A stretch of DNA of 64,000 nucleotides. Origin: Delftia acidovorans (GTDB lineage Bacteria > Pseudomonadota > Gammaproteobacteria > Burkholderiales > Burkholderiaceae_C). Made by a program: the position numbers and the translations under genes. This document shows, piece after piece, positions 42,653-50,681 of the stretch; positions within the stretch are counted from its first letter, which is position 1, and every line of letters begins with the position of its first letter. Below the pieces are notes generated by a model. It saw nothing but the letters and a program-made list of their open reading frames with translations. It made no database searches and was not told the origin of the DNA. Where the stretch lies: NCBI GenBank assembly GCA_031286585.1, contig JAITUC010000006.1, forward strand, positions 85,243 to 149,242, written 5' to 3'.

Positions 42653-43621
42653 TCAGCCCTCCATCACCGCATGCCGCGGGTGCTGCGGTTGGCGTGCCAG
42701 TAGCGCGTCGAGCTCGGCAAAGCCGGAGGTCCCCTCCATCGGCCCCCTGCTGGAGACAGCCAGCGCGCCGGCCGCATTGGCGTAGCGCAGCGATTGCAGC
42801 GCGGATTTGCCCATGCGCCGGCAGGCGATGAAGGTGGCGCCAAAGCAGTCGCCCGCGCCCGTGGGGTCGGCCACGTCCACGGGGAGGGCCTCCAGGTCGA
42901 TGCGCTGGTCGGCGCTGAAGTAGCTGCAGCCGTCGGCGCCGCGCTTGACCACGATTTCGCGCACGCCGCGCGCAAAGATCTCGGCGATGGCGCCGGCCTC
43001 GTCGGCCGAGCGGGCCAGCTGAGTGACCTCATGGCCGCTGGGCAGGAAGATATCGGTGAACTCCAGGATGTAGGCCAGGGCTTCGCGCATTTCGGGGATG
43101 CGCAGCATCTCCTTGCGCACATTCGGATCGAAGGACACGGTGCCGCCCTGGGCCTTGACGATCTCGATGGCCTTCTTCATGGCATCGATGATGCGAAACG
43201 AGAACAGCGACGAACCCATGACATGGAAGTGCGCGCAGTCCTTGAGCACGGCATGGTTGACCTGCTCGGGCTGCAGCTGTGCCGAGGCGCTGTTGGTGAT
43301 GTTGAAGATGAAGTCGCGCTCGCCGCTGTCGCGGTAGGTGACGAAGGCGCTGCCCGTGACGGCACCCTTGCACACGGCGATGGCGCTGGTGTCCACGCCG
43401 TCGCGGCGCAGGCGGTCGATGTTGAGCCAGCCGAAATCGTCATCGCCCACGCAGCCGATGATGGCGGCCGGCTGGCCCAGCCGGGCCACCTGGTCGATGA
43501 AGATGGCGGGCGCCCCGCTGGCATAGGGTCCGGCCAGCGGTCCCGGCGCGCGAAAGCTCTGGCCTTTTCGCTCGGCCATGATTTCGACGAGGATCTCGCC
43601 CATGGTCATGATGGATTGCAT
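42653..43621 (-). CDS. PfkB-family carbohydrate kinase
   Basis: 322 residues. Ribokinase-type fold: MGEILVEIMAERKGQ start, a GCVGDDDFG substrate-side loop, and near the end the anion-hole motif DPTGAGDCFGATFIA (about 251-265) with the catalytic Asp. Start ATG 43621 is decided by GGGAGGGAGAG. It precedes the GatZ-like gene by four bases, so it probably phosphorylates the imported sugar or its ketose for the next step. Confidence 0.9.
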   Translation of the reverse strand: MQSIMTMGEILVEIMAERKGQSFRAPGPLAGPYASGAPAIFIDQVARLGQPAAIIGCVGDDDFGWLNIDRLRRDGVDTSAIAVCKGAVTGSAFVTYRDSGERDFIFNITNSASAQLQPEQVNHAVLKDCAHFHVMGSSLFSFRIIDAMKKAIEIVKAQGGTVSFDPNVRKEMLRIPEMREALAYILEFTDIFLPSGHEVTQLARSADEAGAIAEIFARGVREIVVKRGADGCSYFSADQRIDLEALPVDVADPTGAGDCFGATFIACRRMGKSALQSLRYANAAGALAVSSRGPMEGTSGFAELDALLARQPQHPRHAVMEG

Positions 43622-43681
43622 GCTCTCCCTCCCTTTGGTATCAAACCCCGGGCGCCCTTGGCGGCACAGCAGGCCCATGCG

Positions 43682-44728
43682 TCAGCGCCTGCGCCTGCTG
43701 TGCACATCGATGCACACGGCCACCAGGATCACACTGCCCTTGACGATGAGCTGGTAGAAGTAGGGCACGCTCATCAGGTTCATGCCGTTGTTGATGACGC
43801 CGATCATCAGCGCCCCTATCAAGGTGCCCGCAACGCTGCCGTGGCCACCGGCCAGGCGCGTGCCGCCCAGCACGGCGGCGGCAATGGCGTCCAGCTCCCA
43901 GCCCATGGCCGCGTTGGGCTGGGCCGAGTACAGGCGCGAGGTGAGCAGCAGGCCGCCCACGGCCGCCATCAGCCCCGACAGCATGAAGATGGCGATCTTC
44001 AGCCGCCCCACGCGTATGCCCGCATAGGTGGCCGCCTCGGCATTGCCGCCTGCCAGATAGGTCTTGCGGCCAAAGACGGTACGGGTCAGCACGAAGTGGT
44101 TGGCGGCCAGCAGTGCGGCCAGGATCCAGATGGGCACGGGCATGCCCAGCCATTCGCCGTTGCCGATCCACAGAAAGGCCTCGTCGTCCACCGGCGCCGG
44201 CATGCCGCCCGAGACGATATAGGCCAGCCCCCGGAAGATGCCCATGGTCGCCACCGTCACGATGAAGGACGGCAGATGCAGCAGCGCCGACAGCGAGCCG
44301 TTGAGCGCGCCCAGCAGCAGGCCGCACAGCAGCACGGCAGGCAGCACCAGGGCGGGCGCCAGGCCCTGGCCCAGCATCAGGCCGGCCACGCTGCCGGCCA
44401 GGGCGACCACTGATCCCACCGAGAGGTCGATCTCGCCCAGCAGCAGCACATAGGTCATGCCGAAGGCCACGATGGCGATGATGGACACCTGCAGCAGCAC
44501 GTTGCGCAGGTTGCCGCCCGTGAGAAAGGCCGGCGACAGCAGGGAGAACAGCAGCACCAGGGCGGCCAGGCCCATGAGGGTGCCGGCGTGGCGCCGCAGC
44601 GATCGCCAGCCACCTCGCAAGCCGTCTCGCCATGTTTCCTGGATGTCCGGGATGCTTTCGGCGGCGTCGGAAGCGTCGGAGGCCTTGGGGTAGCCAGACG
44701 CCGTGATGCTCAGTTCGGAAGGGGTCAT
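43682..44728 (-). CDS. RbsC-type sugar ABC transporter permease
   Basis: 348 residues, about eight to ten membrane helices. MTYVLLLGEIDLSVGSVVAL (about 93-112) is the conserved segment of carbohydrate permeases of the RbsC/XylH group; NAAMGWELDAIAAAVLGGTR and a late IGALMIGVINNGMNLM are also typical. The N-terminal ~45 residues are soluble and acidic. It overlaps the ATPase gene by four bases. Confidence 0.9.
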   Translation of the reverse strand: MTPSELSITASGYPKASDASDAAESIPDIQETWRDGLRGGWRSLRRHAGTLMGLAALVLLFSLLSPAFLTGGNLRNVLLQVSIIAIVAFGMTYVLLLGEIDLSVGSVVALAGSVAGLMLGQGLAPALVLPAVLLCGLLLGALNGSLSALLHLPSFIVTVATMGIFRGLAYIVSGGMPAPVDDEAFLWIGNGEWLGMPVPIWILAALLAANHFVLTRTVFGRKTYLAGGNAEAATYAGIRVGRLKIAIFMLSGLMAAVGGLLLTSRLYSAQPNAAMGWELDAIAAAVLGGTRLAGGHGSVAGTLIGALMIGVINNGMNLMSVPYFYQLIVKGSVILVAVCIDVHSRRRR

Positions 44729-46281
44729 GGCAGTCCTGCTCCGGTGGCGTGCGCCATCACGGTCTCCTGGCGCAGATGGAGGGTGTCCAGGCTCTGGACC
44801 AGGCGCTTGTTGCGCATGACCAGCAGGCGGTCGCTCATGGCCAGCGCCTCGGGCAGCTCCGACGACACCAGGATGACGGCCGTGCCGGCCGCTGCCAGCT
44901 CGCGGATCAGGGCATAGATCTCGAACTTCGCGCCCACGTCGATGCCGCGCGTGGGCTCGTCCAGCACCAGCAGCCGGGGGCGCATGGCCAGCCACTTGGC
45001 GAACACGATCTTTTGCTGGTTGCCGCCCGACAGCTGGCGCACGGGCTGGTGCAGGCCGGCGACGCGTATCTTCAGCCGCTGCACGCAGGCGCGGGCCAGC
45101 GCTTGCTCGGCCGCCTCGTCGGTCAGCAGCGCGCCGCCCCGTCCGCTGTGCACCTGCACCATGCAGATGTTGTGCTGCACGGAATGGTCCAGCACCAGGC
45201 CTTGCTCCTTGCGGTTCTCGGTCACGAAGGCCATGCCCTGGCCAATGGCGTCGGCCGGCGAGCGCAGGCGCAGCGGCCGGCCGTGCATGATGATGCTGCC
45301 CGTGCAGCGGTGCATGCCGAACAGCGCATTCATGACATCGGACCGGCCCGAGCCGACCAGCCCGAAAAACCCCACGATCTCGCCAGCGTGGACCTCGAAG
45401 TCAATGCCTTCGAAGCGCCCGGCCAGGCCCAGGCCGCGCACCTGGAACAGGGCGCGCGTGCTGCGGTCAGGGGCGGGGCCGCGCCGCGGATAGATGTCCT
45501 GCATCTGACGCCCCACCATGAGCGCGATCAGCGCCCCGATGTCGGTTTCGTCCCGCGCCAGGGTGCAGATGGAGCTGCCATCGCGCATGACGGTGATCTC
45601 GTCGGAGATGCGCATGATTTCGTCCATGCGGTGCGAGACGTAGATGATGGCGCGCCCCTCAGCCTTGAGGCGGGCGATGAGGGTGAAGAGAATCTGCGCC
45701 TCGCTGTCGCTGAGCGAGGAGGTGGGCTCGTCCATGATGACGATGCGCGAGGGCTGGCACAGCGCCTTGGCGATCTCCACCAGCTGGCGCTGGGCCAGCG
45801 ACAGGTCGGCCACCTGCGCGTCAGGGTCCAGGTCCATGCCCAGGCGGGCCAGCAGCGCGGCGGCGTCGCGGCGCAGTGCGCGGCGGTCCACGCAGCCGGC
45901 CCGCTGCGGGAGCCGCGCGGCGAACAGGTTGTCCGCCACGCTGAGGTTGGGCGCCAGGCTCAGCTCCTGGTGAACGATGGCGATGCCGTGGCGCTGCGCA
46001 TCGGCGGGGCTGGCCAGCTCGGTGCCGGCACCATCGATCAGCAGCTGGCCGCCATCGGGCCGGTGCACGCCGGCCAGGATCTTGAGCAGGGTGGATTTGC
46101 CGGCCCCGTTCTCGCCCAGCAGCGTGTGCACCGTGCCTGCGCACAGGCGGAAGGACACGCTTTTGAGCGCCTGCACGGCGCCGAAGGACTTGGCCAGCGC
46201 CCGGGCTTGCAGCAGTGGGGGCGGCATTGCGGCGCCATCCCGGGGATGGCCGGGGCAGGGCTTCGCAGATGGGCCTGGCAT
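44725..46281 (-). CDS. Sugar ABC transporter ATP-binding protein (RbsA/MglA type, double domain)
   Basis: 518 residues with two ATPase halves. First: Walker A GENGAGKSTLLK, signature LSLAQRQLVEIAKAL, Walker B IVIMDEPTSSLS. Second: a degenerate Walker A region FGLVGSGRSDVMNAL and signature LSGGNQQKIVFAKWL with LLVLDEPTRGID. This asymmetry is normal for RbsA. Start ATG 46281 is favoured by GGAG upstream; ATG 46227 would lose 18 residues. It energises the permease and binding protein beside it. Confidence 0.92.
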   Translation of the reverse strand: MPGPSAKPCPGHPRDGAAMPPPLLQARALAKSFGAVQALKSVSFRLCAGTVHTLLGENGAGKSTLLKILAGVHRPDGGQLLIDGAGTELASPADAQRHGIAIVHQELSLAPNLSVADNLFAARLPQRAGCVDRRALRRDAAALLARLGMDLDPDAQVADLSLAQRQLVEIAKALCQPSRIVIMDEPTSSLSDSEAQILFTLIARLKAEGRAIIYVSHRMDEIMRISDEITVMRDGSSICTLARDETDIGALIALMVGRQMQDIYPRRGPAPDRSTRALFQVRGLGLAGRFEGIDFEVHAGEIVGFFGLVGSGRSDVMNALFGMHRCTGSIIMHGRPLRLRSPADAIGQGMAFVTENRKEQGLVLDHSVQHNICMVQVHSGRGGALLTDEAAEQALARACVQRLKIRVAGLHQPVRQLSGGNQQKIVFAKWLAMRPRLLVLDEPTRGIDVGAKFEIYALIRELAAAGTAVILVSSELPEALAMSDRLLVMRNKRLVQSLDTLHLRQETVMAHATGAGLP

Positions 46282-46307
46282 GGCTTGCTCCGCAGTTCCG
46301 TATCTGG

Positions 46308-47228
46308 CTATCTGGCGGCAGCCGTGTACACGCCGGGCAGCACGGGGTGGAATTTTTCCACCGGTTTGCCCGACAGCAGCTGCGCGGCAATGGCCACGGA
46401 CTGCCGGCCCAACTGGTCGGGATACTGGCGGATCACACCCACGAAGGCCGGCTCCCGGTCCACGGCCGCGCGGGCCTCGGCCATGCCGTCAAAGCCGACG
46501 ATCTTGACCTGCTCCAGCTTTTTTGCGCCCCTGACGCTGGCCAGCGCAGCCAGGGCCGCATCGTCGCCAAATCCGAAGATGCCCGCGAGATCGGGGTGGG
46601 CCTGCAGCATGTTCTGCGAGGCGGCCAGGGCCTCGGCCCGCGTGATGCCCGGCTGCACGGAGACGATCTTCATGCCGGGGAAAGTGGCGATGGCGGCCTT
46701 GAAACCCTCCACGCGATCGACCACGGACTGGATGGACGGGTAGTGCAGCACGCCGATCTGGCCCTTGCCGCCCGTGGCGCGGCCCATGAGCTGCCCAGCC
46801 AGCACGCCGCCGGCGCGGTTGTCGGTGGCCACGTGCGATGCGACCTCGACCCCGCTGGCCGCAATGTCCACGGTGATCACGGGAATGCGGGCGGCGTCCG
46901 CCTTGAGCACGGCGGCCTTCACGCCCCGGGAATCGACGGGGGACAGGATGATGGCATCCACCTTCTTGCTGACGAAGTCCTCCACGTCCGAGATCTGCTT
47001 GCCCAGGTCCTGGTTGGCAATGCTCAGGTCCAGCTTCAGCCCCTGCTGCGCGGCTTCCTGCCGCATGGCCTGGGCCAGCTCCAGGTAGAACGGATGCTGC
47101 TGCGTGAGCAGGGACACGCCGAGGGTGCGGGCGGGGCCGGGCCCCGGCTGTGCAAGCGCCGGGCTGGCCGGCAGGCCGAATGTGAATGCGCCGGCCAGCA
47201 TGCGCCGGAGAAACGTGTTGCGGTCCAT
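46308..47228 (-). CDS. Periplasmic sugar-binding protein (RbsB-like)
   Basis: 306 residues. A signal with MDRNTFLRRMLAGAFTFGLP and cleavage near ALAQPG, then the periplasmic-binding type-1 fold: LGVSLLTQQHPFYLELAQAM, VDAIILSPVDSRGVKAAVL and GIFGFGDDAALAAL, with EQVKIVGFDGMAEA late. Such proteins deliver ribose, galactose, xylose or polyols. It precedes the ATPase by 26 bases and follows the DeoR regulator. Confidence 0.92.
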   Translation of the reverse strand: MDRNTFLRRMLAGAFTFGLPASPALAQPGPGPARTLGVSLLTQQHPFYLELAQAMRQEAAQQGLKLDLSIANQDLGKQISDVEDFVSKKVDAIILSPVDSRGVKAAVLKADAARIPVITVDIAASGVEVASHVATDNRAGGVLAGQLMGRATGGKGQIGVLHYPSIQSVVDRVEGFKAAIATFPGMKIVSVQPGITRAEALAASQNMLQAHPDLAGIFGFGDDAALAALASVRGAKKLEQVKIVGFDGMAEARAAVDREPAFVGVIRQYPDQLGRQSVAIAAQLLSGKPVEKFHPVLPGVYTAAAR

Positions 47229-47262
47229 GGCTGTCTCCCTCCCTCTGTCGTTGTGGAAAAAC

Positions 47263-48072
47263 TCAGGTTCTGGCGAACTCGATGCGGCCCTCGGCCTTGC
47301 GGGTGGCCTGCAGCCGGTGGTGCGCCAGCAGATCGAAGGCGCCGGGCTCCATGTCCTGGTGGGCGCACAGGCCGTCGATCTGGGCGATGTCGCAGACCGG
47401 GTGCCCGCCCGTGGTGCTGTCCAGGTCCAGGGCCAGCGCCACGGCCTTGGTGCTGTGCTCCACGGCTGCCGCGTACAGCCGTGCGGCGCCCGCGTCGCGG
47501 CACAGCAGGCGGTTGCGGTCGTCGATGCCGCAGATCTCGAACAGGCAGATGTCCAGCGGCCGGGCCCGCAGACCCGCTTCTGCCCCGGGGCCGATGAGGC
47601 CGGGCTCGTCGCCGGCCAGCGCGCCGCCCGTGACGTGGATGGCGCAATCGAGAAACTGCCGCGCCGTCGCCACCATGGCCAGGTCGTTCAGCGTCAGCGC
47701 AATGCCCTGGCGGCTGGCCAGCAGCGGCAGCACGCGGTGGATGATGCGGCCGCTGCCAAGGAAGACCGAGGCGTCGTCCTCGATCCAGCCCAGCGCGCCC
47801 TGGGCCACCTGGGCCTGCGCCCGGCCTTGCGCGGCGGCAGGGGCGCCGGGCATCTCGGCGGCCGTCTTGAGCAGGGCCGGGTTGTAGCGCGCCTTGCCGA
47901 AGGCGCGCACCACATAGCCTTGCTGCTCAAGGTAGTGCAGATCGTTGCGGATGGTGACGGTGGAGACGCCGAAGAGCACGCTCAGCGCCTCCACCCGCAC
48001 CTCGTCGGTCTTGCGCGCCAGCTCCACGATCTGCAGCCTGCGCTTGAGTGAACTGTTGCCTTGGTCCTGCAT
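47263..48072 (-). CDS. DeoR/GlpR-family transcriptional regulator
   Basis: 269 residues. N-terminal winged helix (about 8-60: RRLQIVELARKTDEVRVEAL, VSTVTIRNDLHYLEQQGYVV) with the DeoR signature, then a sugar-phosphate-isomerase-like effector domain (about 75-250) that senses a phosphorylated intermediate. It is the first gene of the operon and likely represses it. Two matching palindromes just upstream (48078-48113) are its probable sites. Confidence 0.9.
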   Translation of the reverse strand: MQDQGNSSLKRRLQIVELARKTDEVRVEALSVLFGVSTVTIRNDLHYLEQQGYVVRAFGKARYNPALLKTAAEMPGAPAAAQGRAQAQVAQGALGWIEDDASVFLGSGRIIHRVLPLLASRQGIALTLNDLAMVATARQFLDCAIHVTGGALAGDEPGLIGPGAEAGLRARPLDICLFEICGIDDRNRLLCRDAGAARLYAAAVEHSTKAVALALDLDSTTGGHPVCDIAQIDGLCAHQDMEPGAFDLLAHHRLQATRKAEGRIEFART

Positions 48073-48077
48073 GGATT

Positions 48078-48113
48078 CTTTCGATTAGAAAGTTTTTTAT
48101 TTCGTATCGAAAG
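48078..48113. promoter_or_regulatory. Twin DeoR-type operator
   Basis: CTTTCGATTAGAAAG (48078-48092) and TTTCGTATCGAAAG (48100-48113) share TTTC...GAAA arms and are 21 bases apart, about two helical turns. They lie immediately before the regulator start. The DNA here is AT-rich, as expected of a promoter. Confidence 0.6.
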
Positions 48114-48182
48114 TTTCCCTGCGTGCAAACGCCGCGTCAAGCGCTCCCCGGGTATTCACCGGGGCGCACGCTTCGCAGAGGG

Positions 48183-48914
48183 CTACCGGCTCGCCACGCC
48201 CAGGTTCACGACCACCGGCCGCTGCAACTGCGCCGTCCAGGCCCGGTAGGTCCGGTGGGCCAGGGCGTTCAGCACGGGAATGCGCAGGTCCAGGTGGCGC
48301 AGGATCTCGCTCTCGGTCTGCGCCGCGGGGCCGCGTGCGCACAGCAGCTCGTCATGGCCTTCGGCGCACCAGGCGGCCACGCTGGCGGCGGTCACTTCCA
48401 TGTGGCCCTGGAAGGCCCAGTGCCGGCCGTGGCGAAAGCCCTTGTTCAGGCAGTGGCTGCCGTACATGGTGCGCACGGCGCCGCGCGGGATCTCGAAGGT
48501 GTCGTAGTGCCAGTGAAAGATCGTCGCCTCGCGCGGCAGGTCCATGACCTGCTGGGCGGCGGCCGTCACCCAGATGCGGCTCCAGCCAATGTTGGGGCAG
48601 GGGTTGCGCCAGACCCTCGCGCCCATGGCACGCGCCAGCATCTGCGCGCCAAAGCAGTGGCCGAGCACGGGGATGTCGCTGTGCAGCGCATCGGCCAGCA
48701 GGGCCTGTTCATCCTCCATCCACGGCAGGCCCTCGTTCACGCTGTGGTTGCTGCCCAGCACCACGATGCCGCTGTAGTCGGCGGCATGCAAAGGGGCCTT
48801 GCCGTCAAGAGCGGGTTGCAGCAGGCGGTAGGGGATGCACTGCTGCTCCAGGTGTTCACGCAGAACGCCGGGGCCCTGGGCGGATTCGTGCTGGAGGATG
48901 GCGACAGGTCTCAT
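48183..48914 (-). CDS. Class I glutamine amidotransferase-like protein
   Basis: 243 residues. The nucleophile Cys87 lies in VLGHCFGAQ and the triad His136 in FHWHYDTFEIP. It lacks an attached synthase domain, like the free GMP-synthase-type amidotransferases that hydrolyse gamma-glutamyl compounds. VVLGSNHSVNEGLPWMEDEQ near residue 52 is typical of these free-standing types. It is monocistronic. The substrate may be a gamma-glutamyl amine, but this is not shown. Confidence 0.85.
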   Translation of the reverse strand: MRPVAILQHESAQGPGVLREHLEQQCIPYRLLQPALDGKAPLHAADYSGIVVLGSNHSVNEGLPWMEDEQALLADALHSDIPVLGHCFGAQMLARAMGARVWRNPCPNIGWSRIWVTAAAQQVMDLPREATIFHWHYDTFEIPRGAVRTMYGSHCLNKGFRHGRHWAFQGHMEVTAASVAAWCAEGHDELLCARGPAAQTESEILRHLDLRIPVLNALAHRTYRAWTAQLQRPVVVNLGVASR

Positions 48915-49065
48915 GGTATGGGGCCGCCTCTGGCAGGCCCTGTGGTTGCGAGACCTTCACTGTAGGAACGGCCGTCTCAAGGGCGGGTTGAGTTTGCCGG
49001 GATGCCCGTCAAGACGGCATCAAGGCTGCGCCGGGGCAGCACCCCGGATGTCGCCGCCGTCCCTC

Positions 49066-49977
49066 TCAAGCCGTGGATGCGCCGGCCTTGGGCCGGGTCC
49101 ATTTCAGCTCGCTGACCAGCACGCCGCCCACGATCAGCGCGGCACCCAGAATCGCCAGCCCCGGCAGCCGGTCGCCGGCCATGCGTCCTACGATGCCGGC
49201 CCAGACCGGCTCGCTGGCATAGATCACGGTGGCGCGCGTGGGCGACAGGGACTTCTGGGCCCAGTTCATGGTCAGCTGGATCAGGATGCTGGCGCAGGCC
49301 ATGGCCACCGCGGCGGACAGCCAGACCCAGGAGAAATCGGGCACGGATTCGCCGGCCACGGGCATGGCCAGCAGCGCCATGGTGCCGGCCGCCAGCAACT
49401 GCACCGTGGTCACGCGCCGCGCATCGACCTTGCCCGCGAAATGCCCGATCAGCAGCACCTCGGCTGCAATGGCCAGCGTGCTCAGCATGGTTGCCATCTC
49501 GCCCACGTTCAACTCCATGCCGCCAGACTCCGGCCCCGCCACCAGCATCAGTCCCGTGAAGGCCAGGCCTATGCCTATCCAGCTCATCAGGCGCGGCGGC
49601 TTGCCCATCACCAGCCATTGCAGCAGCGGCACCAGCGGCACATACAGCGCCGTCAGAAACGCCGACTTGCTGCTGCTGATGGTCTGCAGCCCGAAGGTCT
49701 GCAGGCCATAGCCCAGGAAGATGCTGGCGCCGATGGCGATGCCCGCCGCCAGCTCGGTGCGCGTGAGCCCGGCCATGACCTTGCGGAACACCAGCAGCCC
49801 GATCAAACCCGCCGTGACGAAGCGCAGGCCCACAAAGAACAGCGGCCCGCTGTACTGCATGGCCAGGTGGACCACGAGAAAGGTGCCGCCCCAGACCATG
49901 GTGACGGCGATCAGGGCCAGCTCCTGCCGGCTCAACAGCGGCGTGCGCGAACTGTGAGAAGATGACGTGTGCAACAT
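49066..49977 (-). CDS. DMT-family (EamA) transporter
   Basis: 303 residues from ATG 49977 (or 306 from 49986), ten membrane helices in two EamA repeats: TMVWGGTFLVVHLAM near the start, and a second-half repeat around FSWVWLSAAVAMACASILIQ. Family members export amino acids or metabolites. Its start and that of the divergent XRE-cupin gene lie within 15 bases of each other, inside an inverted repeat. It is therefore probably under direct control of that regulator. Confidence 0.88.
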   Translation of the reverse strand: MLHTSSSHSSRTPLLSRQELALIAVTMVWGGTFLVVHLAMQYSGPLFFVGLRFVTAGLIGLLVFRKVMAGLTRTELAAGIAIGASIFLGYGLQTFGLQTISSSKSAFLTALYVPLVPLLQWLVMGKPPRLMSWIGIGLAFTGLMLVAGPESGGMELNVGEMATMLSTLAIAAEVLLIGHFAGKVDARRVTTVQLLAAGTMALLAMPVAGESVPDFSWVWLSAAVAMACASILIQLTMNWAQKSLSPTRATVIYASEPVWAGIVGRMAGDRLPGLAILGAALIVGGVLVSELKWTRPKAGASTA

Positions 49978-50010
49978 ATTGCGCACATCATATGAGAAAT
50001 ATATTGCACA
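49968..50010. promoter_or_regulatory. Inverted repeat over the divergent starts
   Basis: TGTGCAACATATT (49968-49980) and AATATATTGCACA (49998-50010) are inverted copies with 12 of 13 bases matching, around 17 bases that contain CATATG. Both start codons fall inside it. It is a probable binding site for the XRE-cupin protein and possibly a leaderless promoter pair. Confidence 0.6.
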
Positions 50011-50561
50011 GCGCTGGCGAGCGCTCCGATGTCCTGGCTTTCGTCAGCGAAAACCTGCGCCGCCTGCGCCAGCGTGCAGGCCTGAGCCAGGCGGCCCTGG
50101 CCGAGGCCGCAGGCCTGAGCCGGCGCATGGTCGTGCAGCTGGAAGGGGGCGACACCAACATCAGCCTGTCCAGCCTGGACCGTCTGGCCGACGCGCTGGG
50201 CGCCAGCTTCATCGAAATCGTCAGCGACCCGGCCGCGCAGCGCCTGCGCATGGACGCCATGGCCTGGCGCGGCACCCGGCCCGAAAGCCAGGCCATGCTG
50301 CTGGGCAGCGTGCCCGCCACGCGCGAGGCCCAGCTGTGGTCCTGGTCCCTGGGCCCCGGCGAACGCTACCAGGCCGAGCCCGACCCGGAAGGCTGGCACG
50401 AGATGATCGTGGTGATCGAGGGCCGCCTGCTGGTGGACCTGAGCGAAGGCCCCATGACCATCGAGGCCGGCGACTACGCCATCTACGGCAGCGCCCAGGA
50501 CTACGCCTATGTGAACCTGCACGAAGGCGTGACGCGCTTCATCCGGAATGTGATTTCCTGA
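49992..50561 (+). CDS. XRE-family regulator with C-terminal cupin domain
   Basis: 189 residues from ATG 49992. HTH about 12-70 (LRRLRQRAGLSQAALAEAAG ... NISLSSLDRLADALG), cupin about 105-185 (WSLGPGERYQAEPDPEGWHE, VIEGRLLVDLSEGPMTIEAG). These regulators sense small molecules in the cupin, often for polyamine or amino-acid metabolism. It is divergent from the DMT exporter. The start is ambiguous: in-frame ATG 49962 and TTG 50001 are alternatives. Confidence 0.88.
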   Translation: MRNILHSAGERSDVLAFVSENLRRLRQRAGLSQAALAEAAGLSRRMVVQLEGGDTNISLSSLDRLADALGASFIEIVSDPAAQRLRMDAMAWRGTRPESQAMLLGSVPATREAQLWSWSLGPGERYQAEPDPEGWHEMIVVIEGRLLVDLSEGPMTIEAGDYAIYGSAQDYAYVNLHEGVTRFIRNVIS

Positions 50562-50580
50562 GGAGCGATCGAGTCCGATC

Positions 50581-50597
50581 CATAAGGGTTTCTTATG
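50581..50597. promoter_or_regulatory. Inverted repeat upstream of the carboxylase cluster
   Basis: CATAAG, five bases, CTTATG, in the 120-base gap before the first cluster gene. It could bind the cluster's regulator. Confidence 0.4.
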
Positions 50598-50681
50598 CTT
50601 GCAGCCCTGAACTTGTTGTTGGAACTGCGCGCAAGCATCTGACATCATGGCCATCCATAAGCAGAGCAATGGAGACAAGCC

